A DNA stretch of 7,288 nt from Methanothrix sp. (GTDB lineage: Archaea > Halobacteriota > Methanosarcinia > Methanotrichales > Methanotrichaceae). Location of the stretch: the NCBI GenBank assembly GCA_012798025.1, contig JAAZNX010000131.1, forward strand, positions 1 to 7,288, in the 5' to 3' direction. Of the stretch, positions 1 through 5,288 are shown piece after piece. Numbering within the stretch: position 1 is the first letter of the stretch; the number at the start of each line of letters is the position of its first letter. The notes below the pieces were generated by a model. That model saw nothing but the letters and a program-made list of their open reading frames with translations, was not told the origin of the DNA and searched no databases. The translations under genes were made by a program, and so were the position numbers.

Positions 1-126
1 ATTAACATTCTTGCCGAGGTACTTGCTCTTCTGTCTAATTTGCCTCTTCTCTTTGTCGTAATAGGGGGTGATCTCGTACAGGTACTCCTGGCCATTTATC
101 TTCTTGATGCGTGTGAAAGATTTCAT
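1..126 (-). CDS. Insertion-sequence transposase, N-terminal 42 codons (cut by window edge)
   Basis: The reading frame opens at an ATG at 126 and stays open for 42 codons to the window edge. It gives a very basic peptide beginning MKSFTRIKKINGQEYLYEIT and continuing with a lysine/arginine-rich stretch that ends SKYLGKNVN. This resembles the N-terminus of transposases of archaeal insertion sequences (IS4/IS1634-like DDE elements), in which a short basic segment with an 'EITPYYD...QKSKYLGK' style precedes the catalytic core. The DDE residues would lie outside the window, so neither family nor intactness can be decided. A strong TATA box lies 22-31 bases upstream of the ATG with no Shine-Dalgarno sequence, which fits a leaderless mRNA. 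The start codon lies at the edge of a perfect hairpin. The family call rests on recall of similar proteins and is moderately sure. Confidence 0.6.
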   Translation of the reverse strand, partial: MKSFTRIKKINGQEYLYEITPYYDKEKRQIRQKSKYLGKNVN

Positions 127-143
127 GTGCCATTTAGGCACAT
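125..143. repeat. Perfect 7-bp inverted repeat over the transposase start codon
   Basis: ATGTGCC (125-131) and GGCACAT (137-143) are exact reverse complements separated by five bases. On the minus strand, the first two bases of the transposase ATG sit inside the stem. A transcript starting far upstream would carry the full hairpin. One starting at the predicted site near 127 would not. Confidence 0.7.
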
Positions 144-147
144 AATG

Positions 148-157
148 TTATTTATAG
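148..157 (-). promoter_or_regulatory. TATA box of the transposase
   Basis: The minus strand reads CTATAAATAA here, close to the archaeal box A consensus. Its centre is about 27 bases before the ATG at 126. Transcription would therefore start at or next to the start codon, giving a leaderless transcript. Confidence 0.6.
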
Positions 158-180
158 ATTGTGGTGATGGCTGTTGATAA

Positions 181-222
181 AGTCCTATCATGCCTAAATC
201 ATGGGGAGCTTAGGATAGGACT
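181..222. repeat. 9-bp inverted repeat upstream of the transposase
   Basis: AGTCCTATC (181-189) pairs perfectly with GATAGGACT (214-222). After a 4-base bulge the stem continues with CTAA (194-197) and TTAG (210-213), leaving a 12-base loop. It lies 55-96 bases before the transposase ATG, where an element end or sub-terminal transposase site could be. The other end of the element is outside the window, so terminal inverted-repeat status cannot be tested. Confidence 0.5.
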
Positions 223-267
223 ACCAAACATATGCGCATGACCAGCATTTAAATAGAGATCCACGCC

Positions 268-293
268 AAAAAAAAGAGATGCTCCATAGGAGC
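268..293 (-). terminator. Hairpin/T-run terminator of the lamin-tail gene
   Basis: On the minus strand, just after the stop codon at 303-305, GCTCC (281-285) and GGAGC (289-293) form a 5-bp stem with a 3-base loop. Five bases later there is a run of eight T (268-275 read on the minus strand). T-rich tracts are the main archaeal termination signal, so this is a credible 3' end. It would also partly shield the transposase from read-through. Confidence 0.65.
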
Positions 294-302
294 GGCTTTT
301 GA

Positions 303-965
303 TCAATATTGAATTAAGCTCTTAAAAGAATTGACCCAGTTGGTTTGCTGAGGCGCAGCGGTCAGGTCGTATCTGGAAATTGTGCTTCCTTCAGCATTTT
401 GGAGCGCAATCTCGTTGTCGATCCACAGAGGCGCTGTGTTATTAGTATATAGGTCTGAATCGCTGCCAGGGCCATTGCCCTCATGGACCTTCACAGATGC
501 GCCCATCTGAAGAGTGAACTCTGGGAAGATGAATGTCGCATTTCCAGCTGAAACCAGCCTCCATCCATTGAAGTCCCATGGGCCGACGGCTTGGTTTGTT
601 ATCTCGACCCACTTATCTCCGACCATGTTCACCTTTGTTATTGCGACCTTCACAGAAGGGGTGGTCGTTCCTGGCCCGCGACTGAATACAACATTTGTGT
701 CCGCAGCCTTGGTTACATCCCGATAGCCACCGGCGATATTCTTTCCCAGGACCTCAGCTTTGGTAAGAGTCGCTTTAGATAGCTGCGTGAACCTTGAAAT
801 TGCCTCTTGCGTCACCGAGACATTCGTGGCATTTATGATAGTAGCATTTGTTACATTAGCAGTACTCGCAGTTTCTGTGACATTTTGGGCATCCTCAGCA
901 AGCACTATTCCTGAGGAAAATGCCGTTAACACTGCGAATAGTACCAACACACTCTCATATCTCAT
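303..965 (-). CDS. Secreted lamin-tail-domain (LTD) protein with a sequon-rich N-terminus
   Basis: The protein has 220 residues from the chosen ATG at 965. That start has GAGGTG five bases upstream, and the TATA box at 997-1011 places the transcription start near 973. An in-frame ATG at 992 would lie outside the mRNA. Residues 1-23 form a signal peptide with a likely cut after VLA. Residues 24-52 carry five closely spaced N-x-S/T sequons (N28, N37, N40, N45, N48), followed by a linker. Residues 104-202 match the lamin-tail domain pattern, an Ig-like beta sandwich: 'KWVEITN', 'DFNGWRL', 'FIFPEFTLQMGASVKVHEG', 'SDLYTNNTAPLW', then an 'ALQNAEG' strand and 'ISRYDL'. LTDs occur in many secreted bacterial and archaeal proteins, often next to nuclease or adhesion domains. 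Here the domain is alone, so a cell-surface binding or structural role is only inferred. The gene is monocistronic. LTD assignment is confident; function is unknown. Confidence 0.85.
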   Translation of the reverse strand: MRYESVLVLFAVLTAFSSGIVLAEDAQNVTETASTANVTNATIINATNVSVTQEAISRFTQLSKATLTKAEVLGKNIAGGYRDVTKAADTNVVFSRGPGTTTPSVKVAITKVNMVGDKWVEITNQAVGPWDFNGWRLVSAGNATFIFPEFTLQMGASVKVHEGNGPGSDSDLYTNNTAPLWIDNEIALQNAEGSTISRYDLTAAPQQTNWVNSFKSLIQY

Positions 966-970
966 ATTCA

Positions 971-1011
971 CACCTCGTTCATAGTATTCCAAGAAAAATA
1001 TAAGCTTTTCT
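971..1011 (-). promoter_or_regulatory. Promoter and RBS of the LTD gene
   Basis: The minus strand shows AGAAAAGCTTATATT (997-1011), combining an A-rich BRE-like part with a TATA box. GAGGTG (971-976) then lies five bases before the ATG at 965. The 15-base BRE/TATA segment matches the one in front of the next upstream gene at 1420-1434 with a single mismatch. Confidence 0.6.
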
Positions 1012-1079
1012 AAAAATTTCTTTGTATTCTTTGAATATACACCAGGGGATATTAATAAGTATTGCCCTTCGAACTTGGG

Positions 1080-1106
1080 AAAAAATTGTCAGCAGGATCA
1101 TCCTGC
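1080..1106 (-). terminator. Hairpin/T-run terminator of the tetrad-repeat peptide gene
   Basis: GCAGGAT (1092-1098) and ATCCTGC (1100-1106) are perfect reverse complements around one base, which in practice gives a 5-6-bp stem. On the minus strand it is followed six bases later by a T6 run (1080-1085). It lies about 50 bases after the stop codon of the gene ending at 1154. Confidence 0.55.
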
Positions 1107-1153
1107 CAATATTTCAGCCACATGAAGGCTTTTTGTGAATTTAACCAAGGATT

Positions 1154-1372
1154 TTACTTAGTCTCGGCTGCTGCAGTTGCCGTCTCGTTTAGAGTCTCGT
1201 TGATGGTTGCGTTTATCGTCTGGTTGAGCGACTCGTTAATGCTCACATTGACACTGGTATTGTTCTCGGCAACGCTCACATTGGCTGCGTCCTCTTTCTC
1301 AGCGAAGGCCACTCCAAAAGAGAGGGCCATCAGGAGAGAGAAGAGCACAACTCCACTTGCTATCTTGCTCAT
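1154..1372 (-). CDS. Small secreted peptide with a tandem N-x-S/T-hydrophobic tetrad repeat
   Basis: The 72-residue product is preceded by GGAGTG (1380-1385) six bases before the ATG. Residues 1-24 are a clear signal peptide: a lysine, a hydrophobic core and a likely cut after AFA. The 48-residue mature chain has no cysteine and no aromatic residue. It contains nine N-x-S/T sequons (N31, N37, N38, N42, N46, N50, N54, N58, N62). From N38 to A65 it is seven uninterrupted tetrads: NTSV, NVSI, NESL, NQTI, NATI, NETL, NETA. The hydrophobic fourth position uses six different codons, so the pattern is kept at protein level and not by recent DNA slippage. The sequons suit AglB-type archaeal N-glycosylation, suggesting a heavily glycosylated peptide outside the membrane. 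I do not recognise a family. It may be an envelope or sheath component, but that is inference. It is monocistronic, with its own promoter and terminator. Confidence 0.75.
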   Translation of the reverse strand: MSKIASGVVLFSLLMALSFGVAFAEKEDAANVSVAENNTSVNVSINESLNQTINATINETLNETATAAAETK

Positions 1373-1419
1373 GATTTACACTCCATTTTTTTTATAGAAG
1401 GCATAAGGATGTTGATCCG

Positions 1420-1459
1420 AATTTAAGCTTTTCTCCAAAAGCAAATTATATATAAATTT
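1420..1459 (-). promoter_or_regulatory. Two candidate box A elements for the tetrad-repeat peptide gene
   Basis: The nearer candidate reads AGAAAAGCTTAAATT on the minus strand (1420-1434). It would start transcription near 1397, giving a leader of about 25 bases that includes the GGAGTG ribosome site. A stronger TATA match, in AAATTTATATATAATTT (1443-1459), lies 9 bases further upstream and would give a leader of about 50 bases. The sequence alone does not decide between them. Confidence 0.45.
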
Positions 1460-1467
1460 TATCTAAA

Positions 1468-2787
1468 TTACTTTCTTTTATAGCTCTTGCAGCTCCGAAT
1501 AAATTGGCCTATGGCATACGAATAAAAATGCGCATGAAGGTACCCGCCTAATGTGTTGTGCTCCACCAGTCCATCACGGCAATTAAATATCCCTTTGCCT
1601 CTGCGCAGCCGATAGGCGAAGATTGCATCTCTGTCACAATCAAAACGAGAGTAGTGGAACTCATGACCGCGAACGATTCTGCCAATTTCCACCACGGGGT
1701 TTGATCCGACCACCTCAGCCTCCACGTACCCAAGCGCTTGAAGCTTCTTGGTCATGATGGTAGAGCCTGGCAAGGCACCGATCATCTTATGATAGCCCAG
1801 GTCCGATTGAATCCCCTCGCCAAGATACATCAGTCCGCCGCACTCACCATAGATTGGCATGCCTTCCTGCGAGGCCTTCTTAATCTGTTCGCGAGCAGGA
1901 GCAGCTTCTAGATTTGCAGCATGCAGCTCAGGATAGCCTCCTCCGATATACAGTCCGTCCACTGCCGGCAGATCGTCACGCAGCGGGCTGAAGAAGACCA
2001 GCTGCGCACCACTCCTCTCCAGCTCGCGCAAGTTCTCATGATAATAAAAGCAGAAGGCTTCATCCTGAGCTATGCCTATGCGCACGGATCTTTCACCATT
2101 CTCGCTCTCTTGCTTGGCCGGGCAGGTAGCACAGCGAAGCTTTAAGATATCGTCGATCGCGGCGTTCTCCTCCATGAATGATGCCAGAGCTTTCAGGTCG
2201 TGATCCTTCTCAAAGCTCATCACAAGGCCAAGATGCCTGCTCTTCATTTCCAGATCATTATTTCTGGGCAGTGCTCCGTAGACGGGCCGCTGCAAAACTC
2301 TCTTCAGCATCGCGACGTGGCGCTCGCTCCCCACGCGGTTAAGTATGGTGCCTGCTATTCGCACGGCTGGATCGTAGCTGACAAAGCCATTCTCCATTGC
2401 TGCGGCACTGCGGGACATGCCGTGAGCATTGATGACCAGCAGAACAGGGATATCAAGGGCCTTGGCCACCTGGGCGCTGCTGCCAACCTCTGAGGCGTCC
2501 ATCCCGTCATACAGGCCCATCGCGCCCTCCACAACGGCAACGTCTGCTCCCGCTAGGGCGGAGCAAAAGCAGCGTCTAACTCCGTCCAATCCCATCATGA
2601 ATGGGTCGAGGCTGCGCGAAGGGCGGCCACAGATTGCAGTGTGATGCGAAGGATCGATGAAGTCCGGCCCTACCTTGAAGGGCTGCACTACAAGGCCGCG
2701 AGCGCGAAGAGCCGCCATCAGGCCCAGGGTGATTGTGGTCTTGCCAACGCCGCTGTGAGTGCCTGCAATGAGGACGGCCGGAATCAT
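1468..2787 (-). CDS. cbiA: Cobyrinate a,c-diamide synthase / Ni-sirohydrochlorin a,c-diamide synthase (CbiA/CfbB family)
   Basis: The 439 residues are full length for this family, which uses ATP and glutamine to amidate the a and c acetate groups. The acceptor is cobyrinate in B12 synthesis or Ni-sirohydrochlorin in coenzyme F430 synthesis (CfbB). The N-terminal BioD-like ATPase half has a P-loop GTHSGVGKTT (9-18), FKVGPDFIDPSHH (37-49) and VVEGAMGLYDG (85-95). The C-terminal glutamine amidotransferase half has IGGGYPELHA (281-290), the nucleophile Cys316 in YGECGGLMYL, GHEFHYS (374-380) and the catalytic-histidine segment GGYLHAHF (414-421). All expected catalytic residues are visible. The inter-domain linker holds an extra C219-x-x-C222 pair. 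No other F430 or cobalamin genes lie nearby, so substrate choice between the two pathways cannot be made from context. The ATG at 2787 has no clear ribosome site, and a weak TATA-like element 24-33 bases upstream fits a leaderless start. Confidence 0.93.
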   Translation of the reverse strand: MIPAVLIAGTHSGVGKTTITLGLMAALRARGLVVQPFKVGPDFIDPSHHTAICGRPSRSLDPFMMGLDGVRRCFCSALAGADVAVVEGAMGLYDGMDASEVGSSAQVAKALDIPVLLVINAHGMSRSAAAMENGFVSYDPAVRIAGTILNRVGSERHVAMLKRVLQRPVYGALPRNNDLEMKSRHLGLVMSFEKDHDLKALASFMEENAAIDDILKLRCATCPAKQESENGERSVRIGIAQDEAFCFYYHENLRELERSGAQLVFFSPLRDDLPAVDGLYIGGGYPELHAANLEAAPAREQIKKASQEGMPIYGECGGLMYLGEGIQSDLGYHKMIGALPGSTIMTKKLQALGYVEAEVVGSNPVVEIGRIVRGHEFHYSRFDCDRDAIFAYRLRRGKGIFNCRDGLVEHNTLGGYLHAHFYSYAIGQFIRSCKSYKRK

Positions 2788-2810
2788 GAAAAAAAGATGT
2801 TTCTTTTCGG

Positions 2811-2820
2811 TTAATTAGGA
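2811..2820 (-). promoter_or_regulatory. Possible TATA box of the CbiA/CfbB gene
   Basis: The minus strand reads TCCTAATTAA, centred about 28 bases before the ATG at 2787. That is the right place for a leaderless start, but the match to box A is weak. A-rich sequence around it makes chance matches likely. Confidence 0.3.
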
Positions 2821-2827
2821 TTGCCAT

Positions 2828-3108
2828 TCGCAGAAAATGATGCCGGGATTTGCGATAAATGATTTGAACAAACGAAGATATTTAAAACAAAATATTTTTA
2901 CAATAAGAATTATTTTAACTATCATTTAGGAAAAATTCAAGTATTTTCAAATATATTCTGTAAAAAAAACAGTGCATTGAAAGGGAGGATTGTTTGTAAA
3001 AATTAATAAAACATATCAAATTTTGGACGCGAAGATAAGATGATTTATGAAATTTTTCAATAGCCTCGACTCGCAAAATGAATCAAAAATAAAAAAAGAG
3101 GTATGCAA
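2828..3108. other. AT-rich divergent spacer, no gene seen
   Basis: No convincing reading frame is present on either strand. From about 2860 to 3060 the sequence is very rich in A and T, with many A and T runs and small AT palindromes (for example AATAA/TTATT at 2902-2914). This contrasts sharply with the balanced composition of the flanking genes. It contains several TATA-like strings that could serve genes in either direction, but none at a convincing distance from a start. I found no origin-type repeated boxes. Confidence 0.5.
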
Positions 3109-3574
3109 ATGGATCTAAGACTCGGTTCGAAGGGTGATCATGTTAAAGGGATTATTGCTGTTGGACAACGAGGATCCTTTCGCAGACATCAAAATCATCG
3201 GCTATAAGCGGGGTACAGATCCAGAATTGCATCCAGCAAAAGATTGCGGCAAGTTCATGATAGGCGACTTGATATTCGGAAAGTAAACTGCAAAGGATGA
3301 GCATCTCTGTAGACTCGTCCTCAGCATCCATCCAGATCCAAACCCGGGGTCTGCTACTAAACCGGCTCCTGATCCAATGGGATCGACGACTTACCCCGCA
3401 ATTCCCACCGAAGGAATTGAGGATCACGATTGGGTGCTGAATACCGAGAATGCTAGAGCCTGTGGTTATACAGTAAGCATCTGGACGGAAGATCGCACAA
3501 TCATGAACAGCGGCTATATCGGGCGAGAGGCACAAAGATATGTGGGATTCTGCCTTGAGGAGGCATCCGGCTAA
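3109..3574 (+). pseudogene. Probable decayed plus-strand gene (frameshift and in-frame TAA)
   Basis: An ATG at 3109 is preceded six bases upstream by GAGGT (3098-3102). It begins MDLRLGSKGDHVKG, which resembles the first helix of a peptidoglycan-binding-type domain (LxLGSKGDDVK). That frame stops at 3205-3207. The next frame is open from an ATG at 3140 to a TAA at 3284-3286. It then continues in the same frame to 3574, through a proline/aspartate linker (HPDPNPGSATKPAPDP) and a C-terminal segment ending YVGFCLEEASG. One frameshift and one stop codon would join these into a protein of about 150 residues. I cannot name the C-terminal part. Alternatives are two or three independent short ORFs, or non-coding DNA. 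A long frame on the opposite strand (3152-3616) has an unnatural composition and looks like a shadow. Confidence 0.35.
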
Positions 3575-3682
3575 AGAAAAAGAGATGTACTGTCCACTTG
3601 GCGATGGCTTTCCCATCCATTCACGACGCCCTTGGAGCAGACTTCAAGGACGTCATGCATCATTTTTTCCTTGAACTACCGT

Positions 3683-3704
3683 CCTAAACAGATCCTAAAC
3701 AGAT
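3683..3704. repeat. 11-bp perfect tandem repeat upstream of the fumarase operon
   Basis: CCTAAACAGAT occurs twice back to back (3683-3693 and 3694-3704), ending 17 bases before the predicted box A. A tandem 11-bp unit spans about one helical turn per copy, so a dimeric regulator could bind both copies on one DNA face. It could also be a chance duplication. Confidence 0.6.
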
Positions 3705-3730
3705 ATATCCTCTCCGGCAAAGGATATTTA
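3705..3730 (+). promoter_or_regulatory. Promoter of the DUF166-fumarase-DUF434 operon
   Basis: GGATATTTA (3722-3730) is centred about 28 bases before the ATG at 3754, and no ribosome site precedes that ATG, which points to a leaderless mRNA. ATATCC (3705-3710) and GGATAT (3722-3727) form a 6-bp inverted repeat that overlaps box A. A regulator bound there would block TBP/TFB. Confidence 0.5.
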
Positions 3731-3753
3731 CATGATTCACAGATGCTAAGTTC

Positions 3754-4485
3754 ATGCTTGTAGGCGTCGTAAAGAGGGGAAAATACGGCGAGCGTCTTTT
3801 GGATACCATCAAGAAGCACACCGATTTTCAGGTCGTCTCCGTCGATGTTCCACAGGTGCTGCCGGGCTTCATAGAGGACCCGGAAGGGTTCGTAAAAGAG
3901 CTAAACCTCGATCCTGCGATCTTCAAGGCAGATCTGCTCATCCTCTATACCTTTCATCCAGACCTGACGCCACAGATCGTGCGAATGGCAGGCGAGCATG
4001 GCGTCAAGGCTGCCATAATTCCTGGTGGAATAGGCAGGGCCGGGTCCCTTCGCGAGCTGGAGATGATAGCAGAGAAGCACAACATCCACATCGAAGTTGA
4101 TGAGATCTGCTGCACCCTAGAAGAGTGCGGCGTTCCAGTTGTGGATGAGTTCGCCAGAAAGCTTGGCAAGCCTGAGCTTGAGGTCGAGACGAAGGATGGG
4201 CGGATCTCCTCGGTGAAGGTCCTGCGCGGATCGCCTTGCGGCGCGACCTGGCATTCTGCAGAGGGCGTGGTTGGAAAGAGCGTTGAAGATGCGCCGTCGA
4301 TGACTGGGCTCTTTTGCCAGCAGTATCCCTGCCGCGCAGTGCGTGGGACGCCTGGCGGCATTCATACCTCAGGGGACCTTCACAAAGATGCCATGGAGCG
4401 AGCACTGGGAAAGGTAACAAAGCTTGTGCTGCCAGAGCAGTCCAGGCCCATCAAGATTGGGGCAGGCAAGGCGAAGAATGAATGA
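3754..4485 (+). CDS. DUF166 family protein, first gene of the fumarase operon
   Basis: The 243-residue soluble protein matches the archaeal DUF166 family (PF02593), whose members are sometimes labelled 'thymidylate synthase' without good support. The N-terminal part looks like an alpha/beta fold (VGVVKRGKYGERLLDTI, then ADLLILYTFHPDL at 59-71, then VKAAIIPGGIGRAGSLRE at 84-101). Six cysteines cluster in three motifs: EICCTLEECG (C119, C120, C125), GSPCGATW (C162) and FCQQYPC (C188, C193). This arrangement suggests metal or iron-sulphur binding, which is inference. There are no membrane segments. The ATG at 3754 is preceded by a TATA-like box at leaderless distance. The stop overlaps the next ATG as ATGA, so its translation is coupled to fumarase alpha. 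Family membership is confident; biochemical role is unknown. Confidence 0.85.
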   Translation: MLVGVVKRGKYGERLLDTIKKHTDFQVVSVDVPQVLPGFIEDPEGFVKELNLDPAIFKADLLILYTFHPDLTPQIVRMAGEHGVKAAIIPGGIGRAGSLRELEMIAEKHNIHIEVDEICCTLEECGVPVVDEFARKLGKPELEVETKDGRISSVKVLRGSPCGATWHSAEGVVGKSVEDAPSMTGLFCQQYPCRAVRGTPGGIHTSGDLHKDAMERALGKVTKLVLPEQSRPIKIGAGKAKNE

Positions 4486-5288
4486 GAAACGTTGTGATTG
4501 ATGCTACAGTTCGTGCGCTGCAAAGGGCCCAGACCAGCCTTCCAGATTGGGTCTTGCAAAGGATCGAGGCAGCAGCGAGGCATGAGACAAACTCCGTCGC
4601 GAGGTCTCACCTCGAGTTCATGCTAAAGAACGTGCGCATTGCCAGGGAAACACGCCTCCCGCTCTGTCAGGACACAGGACTTCCAATCTTCCATGTGGAG
4701 ATGGGCAGGGATCTGTTGCTGGACTTCGATCTGAGAGAAGCAGTGGCCGAGGGCGTGAGGATCGCGACCGAGCAGATACCCCTGCGGCCTAATGTCGTAG
4801 ATCCGCTGACGCGCAAGAACAGCGGCAATAATACAGGCCAGGGTATGCCGGACATCATTCTGGAGATCGTAGATGGCAGAGGCCTTTGCCTCACAGCTTT
4901 TCCAAAAGGCGCAGGCTCGGAGAACATGAGTATTGTGGGCATGCTCAACCCCGCAGACGATCCATTTGACTTCATCTTGAAGACAGTGGCGGAGCGCGCT
5001 ACCAACGCCTGCCCGCCGCTATTTTTGGGCATTGGCCTTGGCGGAACCTTCGACCTGGCGGCGCGGCTCGCAAAACGCGCTCTCTTCAACATGCCCGGCT
5101 CCTCGCCAATGGAGATGGATTTGCTCAGGCGCGTGAACGCTTTGGGCATCGGTCCAATGGGCCTTGGCGGGGACACTACGGCTCTTGGTGTAAAGATCGA
5201 GAGGGCCTTCTGTCACACTGCATCTCTTCCTGTGGCCATAAACTTTCAGTGCTGGGCGCACCGGTGCGCCACGGAGGTGATCTTCTGA
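4482..5288 (+). CDS. fumA: Fumarate hydratase class I, alpha subunit
   Basis: The 268-residue protein is the iron-sulphur half of a two-subunit class I (4Fe-4S) fumarase, which interconverts fumarate and (S)-malate. Family signatures are LPLCQDTGLPIFHVEMG (59-75), RPNVVDPLTRKNSGNNTG (102-119), PKGAGSENMS (141-150), TNACPPLFLGIGLGGTFD (174-191), LGIGPMGLGGDTTALGVKIE (221-240) and the C-terminal HTASLPVAINFQCWAHR (245-261). C62 and C177 are the expected cluster ligands. The third is probably C257 by position, though C244 and C262 are nearby. L-tartrate dehydratase alpha is homologous, but in archaea this pair is usually fumarase. The start overlaps the DUF166 stop (ATGA) with no strong ribosome site of its own, consistent with translational coupling. 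The last codons contain a very strong Shine-Dalgarno for the beta subunit. Confidence 0.93.
   Translation: MRNVVIDATVRALQRAQTSLPDWVLQRIEAAARHETNSVARSHLEFMLKNVRIARETRLPLCQDTGLPIFHVEMGRDLLLDFDLREAVAEGVRIATEQIPLRPNVVDPLTRKNSGNNTGQGMPDIILEIVDGRGLCLTAFPKGAGSENMSIVGMLNPADDPFDFILKTVAERATNACPPLFLGIGLGGTFDLAARLAKRALFNMPGSSPMEMDLLRRVNALGIGPMGLGGDTTALGVKIERAFCHTASLPVAINFQCWAHRCATEVIF
5273..5282 (+). promoter_or_regulatory. Exceptional Shine-Dalgarno inside the end of fumarase alpha
   Basis: GGAGGTGATC is complementary over ten bases to the conserved 3' tail of archaeal 16S rRNA (GATCACCTCC). GGAGGT ends six bases before the CTG at 5285, which supports that codon as the start of fumarase beta. The alternative GTG at 5249 has no comparable site. 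Confidence 0.7.

Noticed and set aside
966..992. The upstream in-frame ATG at 992 as start of the LTD protein
   Set aside because: It would lie before the transcription start predicted from the TATA box at 997-1011 and would put nine polar residues ahead of the signal peptide. The ATG at 965 has a well-spaced GAGGTG.
1178..1261. 12-base units of the tetrad region as a DNA minisatellite
   Set aside because: The units differ at most third codon positions and share only short exact strings. The repeat is in the protein and not a recent DNA expansion.
1062..1397. A 111-codon plus-strand frame that looks like a membrane protein
   Set aside because: It is antisense to the tetrad-repeat peptide gene. 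The hydrophobic look comes from the complement of the AAC-rich sequon codons. The minus-strand gene has a signal peptide, ribosome site, promoter and terminator.
2860..3060. AT-rich spacer as a replication origin
   Set aside because: No repeated origin-recognition-box-like motifs and no neighbouring cdc6/orc1 gene are visible in the window.
3284..3286. In-frame TAA as a recoded codon
   Set aside because: Pyrrolysine uses UAG and selenocysteine uses UGA. No natural recoding of UAA is expected, so a disabling mutation or separate frames is simpler.
3152..3616. A 154-codon frame on the minus strand across the spacer
   Set aside because: Its protein has many cysteines and tryptophans, no recognisable domain and no ribosome site or TATA box at the start. 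The plus strand over the same bases has a ribosome site, a domain-like start and a proline-rich linker.
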